Assembly (NCBI GenBank): GCA_017857395.1
Contig: JAFMDF010000015.1
Span: forward strand, 1 to 64,000
Direction: 5' to 3'
DNA: 64,000 nucleotides
From: Bacteroidota bacterium
GTDB lineage: Bacteria; Bacteroidota; Bacteroidia; Chitinophagales; Saprospiraceae
Each line of letters begins with the position of its first letter. The first letter of the stretch is position 1. Positions 9,204 to 17,246 of the stretch are shown here, piece after piece. The translations under genes were made by a program, and so were the position numbers. The notes under the pieces were generated by a model, which was not told where the DNA came from, made no database searches, and saw nothing but the letters and a program-made list of their open reading frames with translations.

Positions 9204-9256
9204 TTAAAAAATAAAAAGCCTCAACTGATATATTCGGTTGAGGCTTTTTATTTTTT
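9204..9256. terminator. Strong bidirectional intrinsic terminator after gldN
   Basis: A perfect 15-bp stem, ataaaaagcctcaac (9211-9225) with gttgaggctttttat (9237-9251), has an 11-nt loop. It is flanked by A-rich sequence on the left and a T tract on the right, so it can stop transcription from gldN (+) and from maf (-), which converge here. Confidence 0.85.
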
Positions 9257-9379
9257 AACTGTAGTTCGGGCATCTTGTCTAGAACTTCTTATTTGCTAAA
9301 TTTTCAGAATTTAGTAAATCTTCTTATTTTCAGTCAGCGTGTTGGGTATCCGCTTTGAGTCATCGCTACCATAAATTCA

Positions 9380-9405
9380 CTACTCGGACTAGAAGTCCAA
9401 GCTAC
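9380..9405 (+). repeat. Dispersed 26-bp hairpin repeat, copy 2
   Basis: Core actcggactagaagtccaag contains the hairpin ggact-aga-agtcc. It abuts the maf stop codon (9406-9408) and mirrors copy 1 at 9170-9195, so copies 1 and 2 form arms of a larger inverted repeat around the terminator. Confidence 0.75.
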
Positions 9406-10005
9406 CTAAAATTCCTGCAAATATCGATAAACCAAATCTACAGGCAAGCCCATAATATTACTATAAGTCCCTTTAATTTTAGAAATCTTGCATAAGCCAA
9501 TCCATTCTTGAATAGCGTAAGCACCTGCCTTATCATAGGGCTGAAATTTGTCGATATAATAATCAATTTCGACCGCAGATAATTTTTCTAATTTCACTTT
9601 AGAAACACCAATAAAACTAACTTTTTTCTTTTTAGACAACAGACAAACACCTGTAATTACCTCATGCCATTGACCAGATAATTTTTTTAGAATGCGTTCT
9701 GCATCTTTTTTATCGATAGGCTTTTCATAAATATTTTTTCCTTTGGTTACAATGGTATCTGCCGCTAAAATAATTTGCCCTTTTTTTAAAAATTCTTGAC
9801 AAGCTTTAGCCTTTTTCTCCGCTAAAAATAAAGGTATTTGTCGAGGTTTTAAGTTGGTAGGATAATTTTCGGCTACTTCTTTAGCTCGGACTTTAAAATT
9901 AAAACCTGCTTCGGCAAGCAATTGACTTCTACGTGGAGATTTAGAGGCAAGGATTAGTTGAGTGGAAACTAAAACTTCTGGAATAGACTTGATAAATTTA
10001 CTCAT
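9406..10005 (-). CDS. maf: Maf-like nucleoside triphosphate pyrophosphatase
   Basis: Maf/YhdE proteins hydrolyse non-canonical or regular nucleoside triphosphates (dTTP, UTP or modified CTP) to monophosphates and are linked to septum control and nucleotide-pool cleaning. The family motif LASKSPRRSQLLAEAGF occurs around residues 19-35, ILAADTIV with the catalytic Asp near residue 82, and the DKAGAYAIQEWIG segment near residue 158. A tail of ~15 residues precedes the core (MSKFIKSIPEVLVSTQ); a shorter start is possible. The gene follows kdsC with a 20-bp gap and is probably co-transcribed with it. Confidence 0.93.
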   Translation of the reverse strand: MSKFIKSIPEVLVSTQLILASKSPRRSQLLAEAGFNFKVRAKEVAENYPTNLKPRQIPLFLAEKKAKACQEFLKKGQIILAADTIVTKGKNIYEKPIDKKDAERILKKLSGQWHEVITGVCLLSKKKKVSFIGVSKVKLEKLSAVEIDYYIDKFQPYDKAGAYAIQEWIGLCKISKIKGTYSNIMGLPVDLVYRYLQEF

Positions 10006-10025
10006 TTAAGCATTTTTTCATTTAT

Positions 10026-10529
10026 TCACTTGGGTAACCAAACTTTTTTCAATCGGAGTACTTTTTCTATGACATCTCGGACACAACCTTCTCCTCCACC
10101 AAAAGGAGACATATACTGAGTGATTTCCTTGATTTCTGGAGCAGCATTTTTAGGACAAACAGGCAAGCCGACAAGACGCATGACAGTATAATCAGGCAAA
10201 TCATCACCCATATACAACACTTGCTCATCATCTATTTGATGGGCATATTTAAATTCATCATAGGCGGCTTTTTTATCTCTTATTTTTTCATATATATCTG
10301 TAATGCCTAATCCTTTAAAAATGGGCGCTAAACCATTTAAACTACCTCCTGAGATAATAGCTACCTTAAACTTGTTGTCTGTAGCTTTTTGCAAAGCAGT
10401 TAAATCTTTATCGTTTAATTTTCTTATAATTTGTCCGTTTTCAAAAACGAAGATACTGTGGTCTGTAAGGACGCCGTCTACATCGAAAACGAAAGCTTTA
10501 ACCCTGCGAAATTTTTCTAAATTATTCAT
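10026..10529 (-). CDS. kdsC: 3-deoxy-D-manno-octulosonate 8-phosphate phosphatase (KdsC)
   Basis: This HAD phosphatase removes the phosphate from Kdo-8-phosphate, the step before activation of Kdo by KdsB in LPS core/lipid A synthesis. The 167-residue length and absence of a cap domain match the tetrameric KdsC subfamily. The catalytic motif FVFDVDGVLTD (nucleophile Asp16, acid Asp18) is present, with IISGG for motif II, Lys in the DIYEKIRDKK region and MGDDLPD for motif IV. KdsB is encoded about 10 kb away at 20865. The gene lies between the trans-sulfuration enzyme and maf, all on the minus strand. Confidence 0.92.
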   Translation of the reverse strand: MNNLEKFRRVKAFVFDVDGVLTDHSIFVFENGQIIRKLNDKDLTALQKATDNKFKVAIISGGSLNGLAPIFKGLGITDIYEKIRDKKAAYDEFKYAHQIDDEQVLYMGDDLPDYTVMRLVGLPVCPKNAAPEIKEITQYMSPFGGGEGCVRDVIEKVLRLKKVWLPK

Positions 10530-10533
10530 AGCG

Positions 10534-10624
10534 AGAGGTAATAGAGGTTACAAGGTGTAGAGGTTACAAGGCATAGAGTTGAATACCTTGTAACCTCTAT
10601 GTCTTGTAACCTATTAACCTCTTT
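10534..10624. repeat. Palindrome with arms made of AGAGGTTACAAGG units
   Basis: The left arm (10534-10571) carries the unit agaggttacaagg twice and a shortened copy. The right arm (10584-10624) carries its complement ccttgtaacctct in the same staggered order and runs into TTTTTT. Another locus at 20183-20270 uses the same unit. It sits in the gap between two co-directional minus-strand genes. Confidence 0.8.
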
Positions 10625-10625
10625 T

Positions 10626-11774
10626 TTATAAATTCTGAAACGCTTTATCTAAATCCTCAATTAAATCATCTACATCTTCTACCCCCACACTTAAACGAAT
10701 TAAAGAATCCGTCAAGCCTACTTTCAATCTCTCTGGTTTAGGGATGGATGCATGCGTCATACTAGCAGGGTGTCCGATTAAAGATTCTACACCACCCAAT
10801 GATTCTGCTAAAGTAAATAAATGGGTATTAGTTAACACCTTTTTAGCCTCTTCATATTCATCATTGGCTAAATCAAAAGAAACCATACCGCCAAAATCTC
10901 GCATTTGTGCCTTAGCTATTTTATGGTTTGGATGGTCTTTAAAACCTGGATAGTAAACCTTGCCAACCTTTGGATGGCTTTGCAAAAATTTAGCTATTTT
11001 TTTGGCATTTTTACAAGCTCTTTCTACTCGTAAATGTAAAGTTTTGATGCCTCTTAAAATAAGGAAACAGTCTTGTGGACCAGGTACTGCACCTACTGCA
11101 TTTTGTATGTAATGTAAACGATCTGCTAATTTTTTAGTTTTGGCAACAACTGCACCTAAAATAGCATCGGAATGTCCGCCTAAATATTTCGTAGCAGAAT
11201 GCAAAACCAAATCTGCTCCTAAATCCAATGGATTCTGTAAGTAAGGAGAAGAAAACGTATTGTCTACACAAACTAGTAAATCATTAGCTTTTGCTATTTT
11301 ACAAATTGATTTTATATCAATAATACTTAGCATTGGATTAGTTGGCGTTTCAATCCAAACTAATTTAGTTTTACCTCGACTAATATGCTTTTTAAATTGC
11401 TTAGGATCATCCATATCAACAAAATGAGACTGAATACCATAAGGCTCAAAAATGGTGCGCATTAACCGATAAGACCCACCATATAAATCATTAGAAGCTA
11501 AAACTTCATCTCCAGGCTTTAATAATCTTAAAATAGCATCCATAGCTGCCAAACCACTTGCAAAACAAATCGCATCTTTCCCATTTTCCAGCGCCGCCAG
11601 ATTCTTTTCCAATACCGAACGAGTTGGATTTTTCGTTCTAGCATATTCATACCCTTTATTTTTACCTGGTGCTTCTTGCGCGTAAGTGGAAGTCTGATAA
11701 ATTGGGGTCATAATTGCTCCCGTAGCTGGGTCTGGCTCAATTCCTGCGTGGATTACTTTAGTTGCGAATTTCAT
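10626..11774 (-). CDS. Trans-sulfuration PLP enzyme (cystathionine gamma-synthase/lyase family)
   Basis: Member of the Cys/Met metabolism PLP-dependent family, which makes or cleaves cystathionine. With the start at the ATG at 11774 (MKFATKVIHAG, the usual family N-terminus) the protein has 382 residues. An in-frame upstream start at 11813 would add 13 atypical residues. Visible motifs are the YEYARTKNPTR segment, the phosphate-binding FASGLAAM, the PLP-ring Asp in VDNTFSSPYLQ, and the Schiff-base lysine Lys196 in HSATKYLGGHSD. Synthase, lyase and O-acetylhomoserine-using members cannot be separated by motif alone. A cystathionine beta-synthase lies at 23105, so a lyase role in reverse trans-sulfuration is plausible. 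Confidence 0.9.
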   Translation of the reverse strand: MKFATKVIHAGIEPDPATGAIMTPIYQTSTYAQEAPGKNKGYEYARTKNPTRSVLEKNLAALENGKDAICFASGLAAMDAILRLLKPGDEVLASNDLYGGSYRLMRTIFEPYGIQSHFVDMDDPKQFKKHISRGKTKLVWIETPTNPMLSIIDIKSICKIAKANDLLVCVDNTFSSPYLQNPLDLGADLVLHSATKYLGGHSDAILGAVVAKTKKLADRLHYIQNAVGAVPGPQDCFLILRGIKTLHLRVERACKNAKKIAKFLQSHPKVGKVYYPGFKDHPNHKIAKAQMRDFGGMVSFDLANDEYEEAKKVLTNTHLFTLAESLGGVESLIGHPASMTHASIPKPERLKVGLTDSLIRLSVGVEDVDDLIEDLDKAFQNL

Positions 11775-11830
11775 GATATGGTTAAGTGTAAATGGCGAAA
11801 ATGAGACAATCATTTACTGCCAAAAAATAA

Positions 11831-11886
11831 AATAAAAACCTCCAAACTGCACGAAATGTTTTACGGAACAGTTTGGAGGTTTATTT
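11831..11886. terminator. Intrinsic terminator, bidirectional
   Basis: A perfect 14-bp stem, aaacctccaaactg (11836-11849) with cagtttggaggttt (11869-11882), has a 19-nt loop. A-rich sequence lies on the left and T-rich on the right. On the minus strand it would end the transketolase transcript before the trans-sulfuration gene. Confidence 0.75.
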
Positions 11887-11999
11887 ATATCAAGTAAGAA
11901 AAAGAGATTTAAGACGAGTTAAATTGGTCTAGTACTAAAGATTTGTTGCTTACGCTAATACCTCTATACCTTTTAACCCTTATACCTCCATGCCTTTAT

Positions 12000-12959
12000 T
12001 TATCCTTTTCTCTTCAAAACAGCTTTTACAGAGTCAATGACATTTTGTATGCCAAGCCCATATTTATTCATTAAATCTAGTGGTTTTCCACTTTCCCCGA
12101 AGGAATCATTAACGGCAATATACTCTTGTGGCGTTGGTAAATGTTGTGCCAATACCTGTGCGACACTATCTCCTAAACCACCATGTCTTTGGTGTTCTTC
12201 CGCAGTTACGACACAACCCGTTTTTCTAACAGATTTAAGAATGGCTTCTTCATCTAAAGGCTTAATGGTGTGAATATTAATTAATTCACAAGAAATACCT
12301 TCCTTCGCCAATGCTTTAGCTGCTTCAATGGTATGCCAAACTAAATGTCCTGTAGAAAAAATCGTTACATCTGTTCCTTCACTCAACATTAAAGCTTTAC
12401 CAATTTCAAATTTTTGATTGTCTGGCGTAAAAACTGGCCATCCTGGGCGACCAAAACGTAGATAAACTGGGCCATGATGGTCAGCTATCGCAATAGTTGC
12501 CGCTTTAGTTTGATTATAATCACATGGATTAATAACCGTCATACCAGGCAACATCTTCATTAAACCAATATCTTCTAAAATCTGATGCGTTGCGCCATCT
12601 TCTCCTAAAGTCAATCCTGCATGCGAAGCACAAATCTTTACATTCTTATGCGAATACGCAATAGATTGACGAATTTGGTCATAAACTCTTCCTGTAGAGA
12701 AATTAGCAAAAGTACCTGTATAGGGAATTTTTCCGCCAATGGCTAATCCTGCTGCCACACCCATCATATTGGCTTCTGCAATGCCTGCCTGATAAAACCT
12801 TTCAGGACTATCTTTAATAAACTCTTGCATTTTTAGAGAGCCAATTAAATCGGCACATAAAGCAACGACTTGGTCATTTTTTCTACCTACTTCTGCCAAT
12901 CCTGCACCAAAACCATCTCTGGTTGATTTTTTACCGTTAGCGACAAGTTTATCTAACAT
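12000..12959 (-). CDS. Transketolase, C-terminal subunit
   Basis: The 319-residue product corresponds to the second half of a transketolase: a pyrimidine-binding domain (EAGIAEANMMGVAAGLA-like segment near residues 55-75, with the catalytic Glu that activates thiamine diphosphate) and a C-terminal domain (from about residue 190, IFSTGHLVWHTIEAAKAL, ending with EEHQRHGGLGDSVAQ). It would need the separate N-terminal, diphosphate-binding subunit to work in the non-oxidative pentose phosphate pathway. Split transketolases are common, but the two genes are usually adjacent. Here the upstream neighbour is a LOG-family gene and no N-terminal half is in the window. Confidence 0.92.
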   Translation of the reverse strand: MLDKLVANGKKSTRDGFGAGLAEVGRKNDQVVALCADLIGSLKMQEFIKDSPERFYQAGIAEANMMGVAAGLAIGGKIPYTGTFANFSTGRVYDQIRQSIAYSHKNVKICASHAGLTLGEDGATHQILEDIGLMKMLPGMTVINPCDYNQTKAATIAIADHHGPVYLRFGRPGWPVFTPDNQKFEIGKALMLSEGTDVTIFSTGHLVWHTIEAAKALAKEGISCELINIHTIKPLDEEAILKSVRKTGCVVTAEEHQRHGGLGDSVAQVLAQHLPTPQEYIAVNDSFGESGKPLDLMNKYGLGIQNVIDSVKAVLKRKG

Positions 12960-13060
12960 ATTTACTAATTAACGATGAACTTTAAATGATGAACGATGAA
13001 TAGAAAACGTTCAAATTTGGAATAGGGCGCAAAAATAACCGATTCTTAGAGGAATACCAA

Positions 13061-13633
13061 TTACTTCACCCACCATTTATCCACATATTCAATTTTCTGC
13101 CCTTTCATTTTGGCAATTAATTGTGCAGGGTTCGAATCTACCTTAATTCGGTCACCATGAAAATCTTTTAAAAAGCCTTCTTTAACCATGTGTTGGATGT
13201 GTGCTAGTATATGATCATAATATCCATTGACATTTAAAATACCAATGGGTTTGTCATGCAGTCCTAATTGTTGCCAAGTAAACATTTCAAAAAACTCATC
13301 CAATGTACCAATGCCACCAGGGAGTACAATAACACCTGCTGCTACATCTACCATTTTTTGCTTTCGTTCGTGCATGGTTTCTGTAATAATCAGTTCGGTA
13401 ATTCCATAATGTGCCACTTCTTTATCTACTAAAAATTGAGGAATTGTGCCAATTACTTTCCCTTTTTTAGACAGAACAGCATCTGCTACTACGCCCATTA
13501 AACCTACATTTCCAGCACCATACACTAAGGTAATATCTTGTTCAGCCATTATTTCTCCTAAAACTTGGGTGGCTTTGGTATATTCAGGGTTTATTCCTGG
13601 ACTGGACCCACAAAAAACGGCTATACTTTTCAT
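13061..13633 (-). CDS. LOG family protein (TIGR00730)
   Basis: A 190-residue Rossmann-fold protein of the LOG family, whose characterised members are cytokinin riboside 5'-monophosphate or other nucleotide 5'-monophosphate phosphoribohydrolases. It starts MKSIAVFCGSSPG (the family N-terminus), has VYGAGNVGLMGVVADAVL near residue 38, and contains the signature PGGIGTLDEFFE near residue 104, which supplies the catalytic Glu, plus the upstream R in MHERK. In bacteria the physiological substrate is often unknown. It lies 101 bp upstream of the transketolase half and is divergent from the cytochrome/DUF1553 gene. Confidence 0.9.
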   Translation of the reverse strand: MKSIAVFCGSSPGINPEYTKATQVLGEIMAEQDITLVYGAGNVGLMGVVADAVLSKKGKVIGTIPQFLVDKEVAHYGITELIITETMHERKQKMVDVAAGVIVLPGGIGTLDEFFEMFTWQQLGLHDKPIGILNVNGYYDHILAHIQHMVKEGFLKDFHGDRIKVDSNPAQLIAKMKGQKIEYVDKWWVK

Positions 13634-13800
13634 ATTGATTTTATTTTGATGAAAACAGAAGAACTATCTGTTTTTGCAATAGTTCTAACTTCGCCGCAAA
13701 GTAAGTAAAGAAAAATGGAATTAGGAATTGACAAAGGGAAATACTTTAACAAGTTGGTTCTACGGTGAAAACTATGGGTGAATCATATATAAAACATATG

Positions 13801-13855
13801 ACTCAGAATCGTCGTGCTACTTGTCCATCGCAACAGTAACACGACGCTCCTGAGT
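13801..13855. repeat. Dispersed hairpin element, copy 1 (related to 59549-59610)
   Basis: The arms actcagaatcgtcgtgctac (13801-13820) and gtaacacgacgctcctgagt (13836-13855) pair over 20 bp with three mismatches. The right half shares the string caacagtaacac.acgct with the element at 59549-59610, and both have 15-16-nt loops ending caaca. Confidence 0.75.
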
Positions 13856-13904
13856 GAATAGTTACGCAAATATTTTTACTATTTTTTTTTGAAACAGTAG
13901 ATAA

Positions 13905-13936
13905 TTTTCTGTTTTTTCAAAAAAAAACTATCTTTA
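13905..13936 (+). promoter_or_regulatory. Candidate promoter for the DUF1553 gene
   Basis: TTTT (13905-13908, three of four matches to TTTG) and TATCTTTA (13929-13936, seven of eight to TAnnTTTG) are spaced by 20 bp, 30 bp upstream of the ATG. The weak upstream box keeps confidence low. Confidence 0.35.
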
Positions 13937-13965
13937 GTCAGTATTCTAATGTATAACCAATTATC

Positions 13966-16900
13966 ATGAGTCGATTTTATTTTTTCATCCTTTCTCTAGC
14001 CTTTTGTGTAAGCAGCTGCGAACCTTCTATTCCAGAGAATTTGGAAGTAGCTTATCAGTCCTTACCAGCAGAAATTGACTTTAACCTGCATATACGCCCC
14101 ATTCTGTCAGACCGATGTTGGTCTTGTCATGGGCAAGATGAAGCTGCTCGGAAGGCTAATTTGCGTTTAGACCAAGAAAAGACTGCTTTTTCCCCCTTAA
14201 CGGAAAGCGAAGGATATGCATTGGTGAAAGGAAGTTTGAGAAAAAGCGAAGTATTCCATCGAATTATTTCTGAAGATCCTGAATATCAAATGCCTACACC
14301 AGAAAGTCATTTGACCTTAAACGCTAAAGAGAAAGCAACGATTATAAAATGGATAGAACAAGGAGCGGAATGGAAAGAACATTGGGCATTTATTCCACCA
14401 GTTAAACGGGAAATCCCTGTTGTGCAACAAGCTGGATGGATTCAAAATAATGTGATTGACCAATTCATTCAATCGAAGTTAGTAGAAAAGGACTTAATTC
14501 CTTCTCCAAAAGCAGCTAAAGAAAGATTGCTAAGAAGAGTCTATACGGATTTAACGGGTCTACCTCCTGCTATATCTGCAATAGATGCCTTTTTAGCAGA
14601 TAATTCGCCAAATGCTTTTGAGAAAGTAGTGGTTGAATTATTGCAAACCGATGCCTATGCAGAACGAATGACCATGGAATGGATGGATTTATCCAGATAT
14701 GCCGACTCTCATGGGATGCATGCGGACGGGGCAAGATTAATGTGGCCTTGGAGAGATTGGGTGATTGAAAGTTTTAAAAATAATAAATCCTATAAGGAAT
14801 TTGTTACCGAACAATTAGCGGGCGATTTATTGCCGAATGCGACTAAAGAACAAAAATTGGCAACGGCTTTTAACAGAAACCATGCGATGACCGCAGAGGG
14901 TGGGGCAGTAGATGAAGAATTTCGTTTGGAATATGTTTTTGACCGCTCCAATACTACGGCAACGGCGTTTTTGGGTTTGACAATGGAATGCGCTCGTTGT
15001 CATGACCATAAATTTGACCCTTTTTCCCAAGATGAGTTTTATCAATTTGCAGCATTTTTTAATAATGTCAAAGAATTAGGCATGACAGGAGATGATGGGA
15101 ATTACGGCCCCATGTTGACTTTGCCAGATGAAGAAACGGAAACTAAATTAGCGGAAATTAATTCTAGTATTCAAGCAAAAGAAGAAGCATTAAAACTCAC
15201 TAAAAAACAATTAACGGAACAAGGTACTTTTATCAAACAGTTAATAAGCAATTCCCCTAAAAAACCAAAAGGCTTAGTGGGTTATTTTCCTTTTGATAAA
15301 ATGAAGGATTATATTAATAAAGGAAAACGACCAGCTAAATATTTTGATGGTAATAAAAAATGTACTTCTGGTGGTGCACCTAAATTAGTGGAGGGAAAAA
15401 AGGGACAAGCAGTAACTTTTCCTGCTGGTTATGATGAAGTTTATTTAAGTGATATGGGCTTGTTTGAAATGACCGAGCCATTCTCGGCTGGCGCATGGGT
15501 TTATACGACGGAGGATGATCCAGAAAAGACCCAAGTGATTGTCGGAAATGCAGGAGAAAAGAATAACTTCTGGCGAGGCTGGGATTTTTACTTAGATAAT
15601 TCAAATCGAGTTGCTGTTCGTTTAATTCATTCGTTGCCGCATAATTATATTCATAATCGCAGCCAAAAATCCATTCCTTTAAATACTTGGACGCATGTGG
15701 CATTTACTTATGACGGTTCTGGAAAAGCAGCAGGAATTCAACTTTTTGTCAATGGTTTAACTGCTAAAAATGAAATTGCCTTTGATAATCTATATAAAAG
15801 TATTCATCCAGTAAAATCAGGTAATCATGAGCTAAATGATACCCCCTTGAGGGTTGGTAAAAGTTATCGAAGTTTTACAGGAGAAAGTGGCTTTTTTAAA
15901 GGAAAATTGGATGAATTAATGATTTTCGACCGTCAAATAACCCCTTTAGAAATTCAATGGATTGCCGATTTAGTTGATGAAAAAGAGGATGGGAAATTAT
16001 TTGAGGCCTATAAAATTGCCCATCAACCACCTATTAAGAAAATAGAAAGGCAGTTACAACGGTTACGAACAAAACGATTGGAGTTAATGAATCCAATTAT
16101 GGAAGTGATGGTCATGGAAGAAACGCCTGAAAATCGACCGATGCATGTGCTGAATAGGGGTGTTTACGACCAACCAAAGCATATTGTAGAGATGGCAACA
16201 CCTACCAAAGTATTAGCATTTTCAAAAGAATTTCCTGCCAACAGATTAGGTTTAGCCCAATGGCTGTTTGATAAAAATAATCCATTGACGGCTAGAGTAG
16301 CAGTCAATCGTTATTGGCAATTAATTTTTGGTAGAGGCTTAGTCAGTACCCCACAAGATTTTGGTAGCCAAGGTGCATTGCCTAGTCATCCTGAATTATT
16401 AGATTATTTAGCCGTTTCTTTTCAAGAGAATGGCTGGGATTTAAAAGCATTACTCAAAGAAATGGTGCTGTCTCATACCTATCAACAGACTTCAACTACT
16501 TCTGCGGAATTACTAGAAAAAGACCCACTTAATATCTGGTTATCAAGAAGTACGAGTTACCGATTGCCCGCAGAAATGATTCGAGATAATGCCTTGAAAG
16601 CAAGTGGTTTACTAGTTGAAAAAATTGGCGGCGCAAGTGTCAAACCTTATCAACCTGATGGATTATGGATTGATTTAGGTAATTTCTCCCACGAATTATT
16701 ACATTATAAAGAAGATGAAGGAGATAAATTATATCGACGGAGTTTATATACATTTTTGAGACGGACTTCTCCGCCTCCTTTTATGACTACTTTTGATGTC
16801 TCTTCCAGAGATAAATGTGTGGTGCAGAGAGAACAAACGAATACGCCATTACAAGCTTTAGTTTTATTAAATGATCCTCAATTTGTGGAAGCGGCAAGAG

Positions 16901-17190
16901 TTTTAGCGGTGCGCATGCAACAAGAAGGTGGTGAAAGAATTAATGACCAGATTACTTATGCTTTTAGAAATGCGACAGGTAGAAAACCACAAGCTAAAGA
17001 AATCGCTTTATTACGCGAATTATTTGAAAAAGAAAAAGCTCGTTTTCAACAACATCCAAAAGCAGCGAAGGAAGTCTTAGCTATTGGTAATTATCCCTTA
17101 GATAAGACGGTTAATCGAATTACAACGGCTGCCTTGGCAACGGTTGCGAATACTATTTTGAACCATGATGAAGCTTATATGCGACGATAA
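13966..17190 (+). CDS. Cytochrome-c / DUF1549 / DUF1553 lipoprotein with LamG domain
   Basis: A 1074-residue secreted lipoprotein (signal with Cys at position 18, VSSC). The order is: a planctomycete-type cytochrome c domain with one haem motif CWSCH (Cys51, Cys54, His55), DUF1549 (about residues 150-360, containing ERMTMEWMDLSRYADSHG and ECARCHDHKFDPFSQDEF, which has a second CxxCH), a coiled linker, a LamG/concanavalin-like domain (about 435-620), then DUF1553 (about 735-1020, NRLGLAQWLFDKNNPLTARV to QTNTPLQALVLLNDPQFVEAAR). These proteins are abundant in Planctomycetes and occur in some Bacteroidota, almost always next to a DUF1501 gene, as here 57 bp downstream. Roles in degradation of complex carbohydrates have been suggested; none is proven. 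Confidence 0.93.
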   Translation: MSRFYFFILSLAFCVSSCEPSIPENLEVAYQSLPAEIDFNLHIRPILSDRCWSCHGQDEAARKANLRLDQEKTAFSPLTESEGYALVKGSLRKSEVFHRIISEDPEYQMPTPESHLTLNAKEKATIIKWIEQGAEWKEHWAFIPPVKREIPVVQQAGWIQNNVIDQFIQSKLVEKDLIPSPKAAKERLLRRVYTDLTGLPPAISAIDAFLADNSPNAFEKVVVELLQTDAYAERMTMEWMDLSRYADSHGMHADGARLMWPWRDWVIESFKNNKSYKEFVTEQLAGDLLPNATKEQKLATAFNRNHAMTAEGGAVDEEFRLEYVFDRSNTTATAFLGLTMECARCHDHKFDPFSQDEFYQFAAFFNNVKELGMTGDDGNYGPMLTLPDEETETKLAEINSSIQAKEEALKLTKKQLTEQGTFIKQLISNSPKKPKGLVGYFPFDKMKDYINKGKRPAKYFDGNKKCTSGGAPKLVEGKKGQAVTFPAGYDEVYLSDMGLFEMTEPFSAGAWVYTTEDDPEKTQVIVGNAGEKNNFWRGWDFYLDNSNRVAVRLIHSLPHNYIHNRSQKSIPLNTWTHVAFTYDGSGKAAGIQLFVNGLTAKNEIAFDNLYKSIHPVKSGNHELNDTPLRVGKSYRSFTGESGFFKGKLDELMIFDRQITPLEIQWIADLVDEKEDGKLFEAYKIAHQPPIKKIERQLQRLRTKRLELMNPIMEVMVMEETPENRPMHVLNRGVYDQPKHIVEMATPTKVLAFSKEFPANRLGLAQWLFDKNNPLTARVAVNRYWQLIFGRGLVSTPQDFGSQGALPSHPELLDYLAVSFQENGWDLKALLKEMVLSHTYQQTSTTSAELLEKDPLNIWLSRSTSYRLPAEMIRDNALKASGLLVEKIGGASVKPYQPDGLWIDLGNFSHELLHYKEDEGDKLYRRSLYTFLRRTSPPPFMTTFDVSSRDKCVVQREQTNTPLQALVLLNDPQFVEAARVLAVRMQQEGGERINDQITYAFRNATGRKPQAKEIALLRELFEKEKARFQQHPKAAKEVLAIGNYPLDKTVNRITTAALATVANTILNHDEAYMRR

Positions 17191-17246
17191 ATTGGTTGTT
17201 TAGTCGAAATTTACTCATCACTCATAATTTATAACTCATAACTCCT

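Larger units (their letters stand above)
13634..13965. other. Divergent intergenic gap holding a dispersed hairpin and a promoter candidate
   Basis: Gap of 332 bp between the LOG gene (leftward) and the DUF1553 gene (rightward). It contains the hairpin element at 13801-13855 and a candidate promoter at 13905-13936. No coding region is supported. Confidence 0.5.

Noticed and set aside
12000-12959. Truncated or frameshifted full-length transketolase
   Set aside because: The protein starts cleanly at an ATG with a normal C-terminal-subunit N-terminus, and no N-terminal domain remnant is seen upstream.
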